Source: Sneathiella sp. | GTDB taxonomy: Bacteria; Pseudomonadota; Alphaproteobacteria; Sneathiellales; Sneathiellaceae | Assembly (NCBI GenBank): GCA_016765515.1 | Contig: JAESPT010000060.1 | Span: forward strand, 1-5,327 | Length of the DNA: 5,327 bases | Direction of reading: 5' to 3' | Shown: piece by piece, positions 1 to 5,327 of the stretch | How positions within the stretch are numbered: the stretch's first letter is position 1 | How the letters are laid out: each line of letters starts with the position of its first letter | Notes under the pieces: model-generated | What the model was told of the DNA's origin: nothing | The model's database searches: none | Seen by the model: only the letters and a program-made list of their open reading frames with translations | Made by a program: the position numbers and the translations under genes

Positions 1-975
1 ATTACGCACAAGTTGCGTGAGATCATGGCTGCAACGGACAATGTTTCCGTCATGCGCCGCGGCGAGATGGTTGCCCATGTGGCAACTGCGGACACCAGTC
101 GCGAACAACTGGCAGAATTGATGGTGGGTCGGTCCGTCCTGCTTCGCGTTGAAAAAGAACCCGCAAAACCGGGCGCCGCTCTAATGGAAATTCGCGGTCT
201 GAGTTATCTCGATGATGATGGTGTGGCTCGACTAAAGGACGTTAATCTCACCCTTCGCGCTGGCGAAATTCTGGGTATCGCCGGTGTTTCCGGTAACGGC
301 CAGTCCGAGTTGTTGGAGGTGCTTGGTGGTATAGAAAAACCAACGTCTGGCAGCATCCGTTATAAAGGTAACGAACTCGTCGGAAGCAAAGATTTTTCTG
401 CACAGGGATTACGAAAAATGGGTCTGGGGCATGTGCCCGAAGATCGGCATCGGGCCGGACTTGTGCTCTCTTTCAGTGCGAACGAGAATATCATTCTCGG
501 GTACCATGGTTCTGAGGATTATAATAAAGGAACGACCCTTGATGCCGCGGCCATGGTCGAAACATGTGACCGGTATATTAAGAAATTTGACGTGCGGCCT
601 CCAGATCCTCTCCTGAAGGCTTCAGGATTTTCCGGCGGCAATCAACAGAAATTGGTTCTGGCGCGCGAGATGGAGCAAAATCCCGACGTTCTATTGGTGG
701 GACAACCGACCCGGGGCGTTGATATCGGTGCCATTGAATTTATCCACAAACAACTCATAAAAATGCGGGATGAAGGCAAGGCCATACTCGTCGTATCCGT
801 TGAAATTGACGAAGTAATGTCCCTTTGTGACAGGATTGCTGTGATGTTTGACGGTGCAATTGTCGGTGAAATTGATGCGAAAGATGCAACTGAACAAAAA
901 CTTGGCTTGATGATGGCTGGTATCAATGATGATGGAAAAGACGCTGTCGGCAGCGTAAAAGAGGCTGTTGTCTGA
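1..975 (+). CDS. Nucleoside/sugar ABC transporter ATP-binding protein, 3' part (NupO/YufO-like), 5'-truncated by window
   Basis: Energy-providing subunit of an ABC importer with two fused nucleotide-binding domains; about 324 residues are visible of a protein usually near 500. The frame is open from base 1, so the TTG at 13 is not the start. The first codons (ITHKL, bases 1-15) hold the H-loop histidine ending domain 1. Domain 2 has a Walker A-like GVSGNGQS (283-306), signature SGGNQQK (631-651) and Walker B followed by QPTRGVD (685-723). In domain 2 the Walker A lysine is Gln, the catalytic Glu is Gln, and the H-loop position reads VSVEIDE without His. From family knowledge this degeneracy is normal for the second domain of NupO/RbsA-type ATPases, so domain 1 should be the hydrolysing site. 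Its TGA (973-975) overlaps the permease ATG by one base. The nucleoside substrate is inferred from close similarity to YufO/NupO and from the downstream phosphorylase and aldolase; a sugar or related solute is less likely. Confidence 0.93.
   Translation: MTHKLREIMAATDNVSVMRRGEMVAHVATADTSREQLAELMVGRSVLLRVEKEPAKPGAALMEIRGLSYLDDDGVARLKDVNLTLRAGEILGIAGVSGNGQSELLEVLGGIEKPTSGSIRYKGNELVGSKDFSAQGLRKMGLGHVPEDRHRAGLVLSFSANENIILGYHGSEDYNKGTTLDAAAMVETCDRYIKKFDVRPPDPLLKASGFSGGNQQKLVLAREMEQNPDVLLVGQPTRGVDIGAIEFIHKQLIKMRDEGKAILVVSVEIDEVMSLCDRIAVMFDGAIVGEIDAKDATEQKLGLMMAGINDDGKDAVGSVKEAVV
957..964 (+). promoter_or_regulatory. Ribosome binding site for first permease
   Basis: AAAAGAGG lies inside the last codons of the ATPase gene, with 10 bases between it and the ATG at 975. 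It supports that ATG as the permease start and fits translational coupling through the TGATG overlap. Confidence 0.6.
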
Positions 976-1406
976 TGGCAGAAACTAAAGTAAAATTTGG
1001 CGCACCTGCAAAGGTTCCAGCCTGGGTTGATCTGGGTTTAATCCCGTTTGTGAACCTGTTGGCAGCCCTCTTTATTGCTGGCCTGGTGATCCTAATTGTC
1101 GGTGATAATCCGATAAAGGCTCTCGAAGTCCTGATATATGGTGCTTTCGGTTACCCCGAAGCGATTGGCTATACCCTGTACTATACCACCAACTTTATTT
1201 TTACCGGTCTTGCCGTCGCCATAGCCTTTCACTGCGGTCTCTTCAATATTGGGGTAGAAGGACAAGCTTTTATTAGCGGTCTCGGTGTCGGCCTGGTCGC
1301 CCTCTATATGGATTTCCTGCCGTTTTGGGCGGTTATTCCGATGGCCATTATTTCTGCCGCCATATTTGGTGCAGGTTGGGCCTATATCCCAGCATATCTG
1401 CAGGCA

Positions 1407-1409
1407 TAA
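1407..1409 (+). other. Premature in-frame TAA stop in the first permease
   Basis: The TAA falls between GCA (Ala144) and CGG (Arg146) of the permease frame. The position is directly before the conserved GSHxVITTIMFNFIA segment that leads into the next membrane helix. The base after the stop is C, a weaker termination context than U in enterobacterial studies. Two neighbouring genes end in TAA (3068-3070 and 3937-3939), so TAA is not generally reassigned in this genome. Confidence 0.9.
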
Positions 1410-2083
1410 CGGGGCAGCCATATCGTCATCACCACCATTATGTTTAATTTCATCGCCTTTTCTATAATGAATTACATGCTGGTTGAAGTCATTATTAACC
1501 CAGATGGTGGTGGTTCACCGGAATCTCGTGAATTTGCAGAACATACTTGGCTGGCCATCGCCCCAGTATTCACCGGCATGGCGGACAGCCCGCTGAATTT
1601 TAGCTTTATCATCGCCTTGGCATTGAGTTTTGCGTTTTACTATCTTGTCTGGAAAACACGCTGGGGCTACGAAATTCGCGTGGTTGGGCAGAATGAAACC
1701 GCGGCCAATTATGCCGGTATATCGCCTTCAAAAAACATTATCCTGGCCATGTTAATTTCTGGCGGCCTTGCCGGATTTGTTGCCGTCAACGAACTGTTGG
1801 GTGTTCAGCATCGGGTGATCATGGAGTTTTCCGGTGGTTATGGATTTGTCGGGATTGCTGTCGCGCTCATGGGACGCAATCACCCAATTGGCATTTTTGT
1901 CGCCGCGCTTCTTTTTGGGGCCATCTACCAGGGCGGTACAGAGTTGTCTTTTGAAATGCATTCCATAAACAAGGAAATGGTCATCGTCATTCAAGGGTTG
2001 ATCATCCTGTTCTCAGGCGCCCTTGAAAATATGTTCCGGCCTAGAATCGAAAGTTTCTTCAAACGCCGATCCAGCACAACAGT

Positions 2084-2090
2084 GGTGGAG
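2084..2090 (+). promoter_or_regulatory. Ribosome binding site for second permease
   Basis: GGTGGAG ends 8 bases before the ATG at 2099 and overlaps the last codons of the first permease. It supports ATG 2099 as the start, two bases after the preceding TAG. Confidence 0.6.
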
Positions 2091-2098
2091 ACGTAGTT

Positions 2099-3070
2099 AT
2101 GGAAACTTTTGAGCTCACCGTCCTCCTTTTCGACGCCACATTTCGCGTAGCAACCCCGTTGGTCCTTGCAGCGTTGGCGGGCATGTTCTCGGAACGCGCT
2201 GGCGTCGTAGATATTGGCCTTGAAGGAAAAATGCTGGGCGCTGCTTTTGCCGCGGCGGCGATGGCAACCGTCTCTGGATCAGCCTGGCTTGGTTTGGCCG
2301 CTGGTATTGTGACGTCCTTTTCACTTTCCATGCTGCATGCTTATGCCTGTGTTACTCACAAAGGTAATCAGGTTGTCTCCGGTATGGCGATCAATATCGT
2401 TGTTGCAGGTTTGACACCCACACTTGGATTTGCCTGGTTTAAACTAGGCGGACGGACCCCATCTTTGGTAGGGGATGAGCGTTTCACCGGAATTACTTTG
2501 CCCTTTGCAGAAGCCCTGCGCGATGTTCCAATTGTTGGCTTTATCTACGCGGAACTCATTTCAGGCCATAATATTATTGTTTATATGGCAGCAGCGGCCG
2601 TCCCTATTGTTGCCTACATCCTATATCGAACACGGTTTGGACTCAGAATTCGAGCCGTTGGAGAAAACCCCCATGCTGTCGACACAGCTGGAATTGCTGT
2701 TGACTGGATGCGCTATAAAGCGCTGATGATGACCGGACTACTATGTGGTATTGCCGGATCTTATCTCTCGACTGCCCACGGTGCCGGTTTTATCCGGGAT
2801 ATGACTGCAGGCAAAGGGTATTTGGCCCTCGCGGCATTGATTTTCGGGAAATGGAAGCCATTGCCAACCTTATTTGCCTGTCTACTGTTCGCATTCACAG
2901 ATGCGTTGCAGGCGCGTTTGCAAGGCGTTGATTTACCGATTATCGGTGTGATACCTGTGCAATTTATTCAAGCACTACCCTATATACTTACTGTCTTGTT
3001 GCTTGCCGGATTTGTCGGAAAGGCACATCCACCCAAAGCGATTGGCGTACCATACATCAAGGAAAGATAA
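2099..3070 (+). CDS. Second nucleoside ABC transporter permease (NupQ/YufQ-like)
   Basis: Intact 323-residue inner-membrane permease of the BPD_transp_2 family, expected to pair with the first permease to form the translocation channel driven by the two-domain ATPase. Visible features are the family motif ERAGVVDIGLEGKMLGAA (residues 32-49), hydrophobic stretches near 11-29, 45-75, 93-110, 157-176, 205-222, 241-249, 255-270 and 285-305, and the coupling-loop segment TRFGLRIRAVGENPHAVDTA (178-197). The last segment parallels TRWGYEIRVVGQNETAA of the first permease, showing the two are distant paralogues. Length is usual for YufQ/NupQ proteins. It starts two bases after the first permease with a good Shine-Dalgarno, and its TAA overlaps the ATG of the phosphorylase gene by one base. 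Because it has its own ribosome site it could still be translated although the first permease is interrupted, but a transporter needs both subunits. Nucleoside specificity is inferred from family and neighbours. Confidence 0.93.
   Translation: METFELTVLLFDATFRVATPLVLAALAGMFSERAGVVDIGLEGKMLGAAFAAAAMATVSGSAWLGLAAGIVTSFSLSMLHAYACVTHKGNQVVSGMAINIVVAGLTPTLGFAWFKLGGRTPSLVGDERFTGITLPFAEALRDVPIVGFIYAELISGHNIIVYMAAAAVPIVAYILYRTRFGLRIRAVGENPHAVDTAGIAVDWMRYKALMMTGLLCGIAGSYLSTAHGAGFIRDMTAGKGYLALAALIFGKWKPLPTLFACLLFAFTDALQARLQGVDLPIIGVIPVQFIQALPYILTVLLLAGFVGKAHPPKAIGVPYIKER
3059..3063 (+). promoter_or_regulatory. Ribosome binding site for punA
   Basis: AAGGA, in the last codons of the second permease, ends 6 bases before the ATG at 3070. 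It supports that ATG, which shares one base with the preceding TAA. Confidence 0.6.
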
Positions 3071-3939
3071 TGGGACTTGATCCATACGTTGCTGCGGACT
3101 TTGTCAAGAACGCAGCACCAGGTTTTAGCCCGCGTGTCGGAATTATTTTAGGTTCCGGACTAGGCGGGCTTGCCGAAAAAATTGATACTGTAGCCAGTGT
3201 CGATTTCAAAGATATCCCGGATTTTCCGCAATCAACTGTGGAAGGTCATGCGGGCCGGTTAATCCTTGGGAGACTAGGTGGAATGCCGGTTGTCTGCATG
3301 CAAGGCCGTATCCATCTTTATGAAGGAGTTTCACCAGAAGATCTTGCTGTTCCAGTGCGTGTTCTCAAGCTCCTTGGGATTGATATCCTGCTAGTCACCA
3401 ATGCCGCGGGCAGCTTTCATAAAGACGTTGGGCCCGGCCGTTTGATGCTGCTCAATGATCACATCAATTTTACGAGCAGAAATCCACTCGTCGGTGAAAA
3501 TGATGAACGTTTTGGACCGCGCTTTTTCTCTATGGAAGACGCGTATGATCCGACGTTGAGAGAGCATTTAAAAGCCGTGGCCAAAGAACTCGAAATTGAT
3601 TTGTCAGAAGGTGTCTATCTTCACTATCTGGGGCCAAATTTTGAAACGCCCGCTGAAATCAATGCGTTTCGTGTCCTTGGTGCCGATGCTGTTGGTATGT
3701 CCACCATCCCGGAGGTTCTTGTGGCCCGGCATTGCGGATTACGAGTTGCCGCGATTTCAAATATTACGAATTTGGTGGCAGGTCTCAGTGAGACCAAACT
3801 CAGTCACGAACAGACATTGGAATGCGCTCAACTTGCCGCGCAAGATCTCGAAAAACTGGTAACGGTATTCCTCAAAACATTAAAACGAGAGCTTCTCAAA
3901 GCTCACCTGAAGGAGGACGGCAATGGCGACAGTGAGTAA
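3070..3939 (+). CDS. punA: Purine nucleoside phosphorylase, trimeric (PunA/human PNP) type
   Basis: Cytosolic enzyme that splits purine (deoxy)nucleosides with phosphate into free base and (deoxy)ribose-1-phosphate. The 289-residue protein shows the whole active site of the low-molecular-mass trimeric family. Phosphate-site residues are Ser29 (GSGLGG), Arg80 and His82 (GRIHLYEG), Asn111-Ala112 (TNAAG) and Ser211. Sugar and base residues are Tyr84, Phe152 (probably reaching the neighbouring subunit), Glu192 (GPNFETPAE), Met210 (VGMST), Asn234 (ISNITN) and His246. By comparison with human PNP, Glu192 plus Asn234 predict 6-oxopurine (inosine, guanosine and deoxy forms) rather than adenosine preference; a XapA-like xanthosine activity is less likely but not excluded. 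The C-terminal tail is slightly long and charged. It directly follows the permease (1-bp overlap), and its last 17 bases overlap deoC, so the product deoxyribose-1-phosphate probably feeds DeoC after a phosphopentomutase step not encoded here. Confidence 0.95.
   Translation: MGLDPYVAADFVKNAAPGFSPRVGIILGSGLGGLAEKIDTVASVDFKDIPDFPQSTVEGHAGRLILGRLGGMPVVCMQGRIHLYEGVSPEDLAVPVRVLKLLGIDILLVTNAAGSFHKDVGPGRLMLLNDHINFTSRNPLVGENDERFGPRFFSMEDAYDPTLREHLKAVAKELEIDLSEGVYLHYLGPNFETPAEINAFRVLGADAVGMSTIPEVLVARHCGLRVAAISNITNLVAGLSETKLSHEQTLECAQLAAQDLEKLVTVFLKTLKRELLKAHLKEDGNGDSE
3910..3916 (+). promoter_or_regulatory. Strong Shine-Dalgarno for deoC inside punA
   Basis: AAGGAGG, an ideal anti-16S match, lies within the last codons of punA and ends 6 bases before ATG 3923. 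It decides the deoC start even though this makes the two genes overlap by 17 bases. Confidence 0.85.
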
Positions 3940-4909
3940 ACTGGAACAACCCAACCATGGCCACGCACGAAATCAAGGACTGCCCTACAGCCTGGACGCC
4001 ATTGAAGACACATATGTAAATTTGAGTGCCGTGGAGCGACGTGCCAGTACGTTGGGCGGAAGACGTACCGTTAAAAAGCAGCATCAGGCTGCCTGGTTGC
4101 TCAAAGCGATTTCCTGTATTGATCTCACCACATTAAATGGTGACGACACAGCTGGGCGCGTAAAACGTCTCTGTGCGAAAGCCCGCCAACCTGTACGGCC
4201 AGACCTTCTGAACGCGTTGGGTATGGGGGATCGTAAATTCTCAACCGGTGCCGTTTGCGTGTATCACACAATGGTGGAAACCGCTGTTGAAGCCTTGCAA
4301 GGAACTAATATCCCTGTCGCCGCCGTCTCTACTGGATTTCCAGCTGGTCTCAGTCCTTTCGATTTGCGTGTGAAGGAAATTGAAGCCTCTGTTGCTGCCG
4401 GGGCAGAAGAAATTGATATTGTTATTACCCGCGGACATGTCCTGACTGGAAACTGGAAAGCTCTTTATGATGAAATAAAAGCCTTCCGCGAAGCGTGCGG
4501 CGAGGCTCATTTAAAGACAATTCTCGGCACGGGTGAGCTGGTAACCCTTCGGAATGTGGTGAAAGCCAGCATGATTGCCATGATGGCAGGAGCTGATTTC
4601 ATTAAAACCTCAACGGGGAAGGAAAGTGTCAACGCAACCCTTCCTGTCAGTCTGGTGATGATCCGGACCCTTCGGTCCTATGAAGAAATGACTGGCTTTA
4701 AAATCGGTTATAAACCGGCTGGCGGTATCAGTGCTGCCAAGGACATTCTTGGATTTCAATTCATGATGAAGGAAGAGCTCGGCAATGACTGGCTACAGCC
4801 CGATTTATTCAGAATAGGGGCATCGAGCCTGCTAGGTGATATTGAACGTCAACTAGAACATTTCATAACCGGAAGATATTCCGCTGATTTCCGCCATCCG
4901 ATGGCATGA
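3923..4909 (+). CDS. deoC: Deoxyribose-phosphate aldolase, long eukaryote-like type
   Basis: Class I (Schiff-base) aldolase that cleaves 2-deoxyribose-5-phosphate into acetaldehyde and glyceraldehyde-3-phosphate in the cytosol. At 328 residues it is longer than E. coli DeoC (about 260) and close to human DERA (about 318). A roughly 60-residue N-terminal extension precedes the TIM-barrel core, which begins around SCIDLTTLNGDDT (64-76). Active-site elements are Asp165 (EEIDIVI), the Schiff-base Lys228 (GADFIKTSTGK) and the second lysine Lys264 (YKPAGGI). The segments RRTVKK..QAAWLLKA (47-62), LTG.W.ALYDEI, CGEAHLKTIL, KASMIAMMAG and the C-terminal ITGRY closely follow human DERA as I remember it. 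The start at 3923 is fixed by AAGGAGG. It overlaps punA and is followed after 9 bases by an aldehyde dehydrogenase that could remove the acetaldehyde product. All catalytic residues are present, so I expect an active enzyme. Confidence 0.96.
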   Translation: MATVSKLEQPNHGHARNQGLPYSLDAIEDTYVNLSAVERRASTLGGRRTVKKQHQAAWLLKAISCIDLTTLNGDDTAGRVKRLCAKARQPVRPDLLNALGMGDRKFSTGAVCVYHTMVETAVEALQGTNIPVAAVSTGFPAGLSPFDLRVKEIEASVAAGAEEIDIVITRGHVLTGNWKALYDEIKAFREACGEAHLKTILGTGELVTLRNVVKASMIAMMAGADFIKTSTGKESVNATLPVSLVMIRTLRSYEEMTGFKIGYKPAGGISAAKDILGFQFMMKEELGNDWLQPDLFRIGASSLLGDIERQLEHFITGRYSADFRHPMA

Positions 4910-4912
4910 GGA
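4908..4912 (+). promoter_or_regulatory. Ribosome binding site choosing the aldehyde dehydrogenase start
   Basis: GAGGA overlaps the deoC TGA. ATG 4913 touches it directly, which is too close, while ATG 4919 in the same frame lies 6 bases downstream. The second ATG is therefore the likelier start. Confidence 0.55.
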
Positions 4913-4918
4913 ATGAAC

Positions 4919-5327
4919 ATGAAGATCGCAGAAATTTTTGATACGATGGAATATGGTCCCGCTCCGGAAAGCAATGACATTGCGCTTGATTGGATAAAAT
5001 CCCACGGAGGAAAATTCAAATTATTTGTAAATGGCGATTGGACGGAACCCAACACTCAAAACTGGTTCAAGACGATAAACCCAGCCAATTCGACAAGTCT
5101 TGCCCAGATTGCCGCCGCAGATGAAACAGACATAAATGCCGCCGTGACAGCTGCGCGAAAAGCGCAAAAAAGCTGGGACAAAATTGGTGGCCATGGCCGC
5201 GCCAGGTATCTTTATTCGTTAGCACGAGCAATTCAAAGAAACGCGCGTCTGCTTGCCGTGTTGGAAAGTATGGACAATGGCAAGCCTGTACGCGAGACCC
5301 GGGATATCGATATTCCGCTTGTTGTCC
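4919..5327 (+). CDS. Aldehyde dehydrogenase family protein, N-terminal part (truncated by window end)
   Basis: The frame is open from ATG 4919 (or 4913, two residues longer) to the last base, giving 136 visible residues. After a leader of about 35 residues comes an ALDH-superfamily N-terminus: FVNGDW (36-41), INPAN (53-57), a helix DINAAVTAARKAQKSW (71-86) and ESMDNGKPVRETRDID (116-131), the usual NAD-binding-domain start. The catalytic Cys and Glu lie beyond the window. Such an N-terminal leader (IFDTMEYGPAPES) resembles, from memory, ALDHs encoded next to deoC in proteobacteria, some of which are tandem-domain proteins. The probable role is NAD(P)-dependent oxidation of acetaldehyde made by DeoC, either to acetate or, if CoA-acylating, to acetyl-CoA; the visible part cannot settle which. 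Family is secure; substrate is inferred from position. Confidence 0.88.
   Translation, partial: MKIAEIFDTMEYGPAPESNDIALDWIKSHGGKFKLFVNGDWTEPNTQNWFKTINPANSTSLAQIAAADETDINAAVTAARKAQKSWDKIGGHGRARYLYSLARAIQRNARLLAVLESMDNGKPVRETRDIDIPLVV

Larger units (their letters stand above)
975..2096 (+). pseudogene. First nucleoside ABC transporter permease (NupP/YufP-like), interrupted by an in-frame TAA
   Basis: Membrane subunit of the importer, BPD_transp_2 family. Read through, it is 373 codons, about the family's usual length. Codons 1-144 carry hydrophobic stretches near 21-43, 70-88, 97-112 and 116-136 and the family motif FNIGVEGQ (90-97). Codon 145 is TAA (1407-1409). The same frame then continues with RGSHIVITTIMFNFIA, further hydrophobic stretches near 148-174, 207-226, 254-273, 287-319 and 333-350, and the cytoplasmic coupling-loop segment TRWGYEIRVVGQNETAA (228-244). 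Homologues as I recall them read LQAKRGSH here, so the stop replaces a Lys; AAA to TAA is one change. No frameshift or other damage is visible. The first in-frame ATG after the stop (1440) has no Shine-Dalgarno and sits inside a membrane segment, so it does not look like a natural start. Alternatives are sequencing error, readthrough, or two polypeptides. Family assignment is firm; functional state is unknown. Confidence 0.85.

Noticed and set aside
13..15. TTG at base 13 as the start of the ATPase
   Set aside because: The frame is open to base 1 and the codons before it (ITHK) are conserved family sequence, so the gene simply enters the window from the left.
283..723. Loss of Walker A Lys and catalytic Glu in the second ATPase domain as a possible inactivation
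   Set aside because: Gln at these positions is characteristic of the second domain in NupO/RbsA-type ATPases, so it is normal asymmetry and not damage.
941..956. Perfect 6-bp inverted repeat ACGCTG/CAGCGT with a 4-base loop just before the first permease's ribosome site
   Set aside because: Roughly one 6-bp stem with exactly a 4-base loop is expected by chance in 5.3 kb, it is coding sequence, and it is followed by A and not T residues, so it is no terminator.
1407..1409. Genome-wide reassignment of TAA to an amino acid
   Set aside because: The second permease and punA both end at TAA exactly where homologues end, so TAA works as a stop here.
1092..1421. 109-codon minus-strand reading frame opposite the first permease
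   Set aside because: Shadow of the conserved permease; no ribosome site and no recognisable protein features. Other minus-strand frames were rejected for the same reasons.
1394..1423. Weak imperfect hairpin with the premature TAA in its loop (CTGC 1398-1401 with GCAG 1414-1417, outer ATAT pairs)
   Set aside because: Short, bulged stem with a large loop; no resemblance to a known recoding element, and a selenocysteine signal would need TGA.
4870..4883. CGGAA/TTCCG inverted repeat near the end of deoC
   Set aside because: A 5-bp stem inside conserved coding sequence (TGRYSAD), no T-run, expected by chance.

Overview
The window is one strand-consistent gene run (all genes on +) from the middle of a nucleoside uptake and breakdown operon. 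The protein sequences resemble alphaproteobacterial homologues I know for this arrangement, and base composition looks moderate (near 50% GC by eye). I therefore suggest a moderate-GC alphaproteobacterium, without naming a genus. Both ends of the window cut through genes.

Layout: (1) 1-975, the 3' part of a two-domain sugar/nucleoside ABC ATPase (NupO/YufO/NupA type). (2) 975-2096, the first membrane permease (NupP/YufP type), interrupted by an in-frame TAA at 1407-1409. (3) 2099-3070, the second permease (NupQ/YufQ type), intact. (4) 3070-3939, a trimeric-type purine nucleoside phosphorylase. (5) 3923-4909, deoxyribose-5-phosphate aldolase of the long, eukaryote-like type. (6) 4919 to the window end, the N-terminal part of an aldehyde dehydrogenase. 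Junctions are 1-bp overlaps (975, 3070), a 2-bp gap (2097-2098), a 17-bp overlap (3923-3939) and a 9-bp gap. There is no room for internal promoters or terminators between genes, and most starts have a readable Shine-Dalgarno sequence. No stretch over 300 bases lacks a gene.

Inferred pathway: the ABC transporter imports (deoxy)nucleosides, and the phosphorylase releases the purine base and (deoxy)ribose-1-phosphate. A phosphopentomutase, not seen here, would give deoxyribose-5-phosphate. DeoC cleaves that to acetaldehyde and glyceraldehyde-3-phosphate, and the aldehyde dehydrogenase probably oxidises the acetaldehyde. The substrate-binding lipoprotein (BMP family) that such transporters need is not in the window and would be expected upstream.

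The most notable observation is the premature TAA in the first permease. Reading continues in the same frame with fully conserved family sequence on both sides, and the stop sits where homologues, as I remember them, have a lysine. One base change (AAA to TAA) explains it. It is either a sequencing error, a recent inactivating mutation, or a stop that is read through or bypassed. I see no undescribed mobile, defence or RNA system here.
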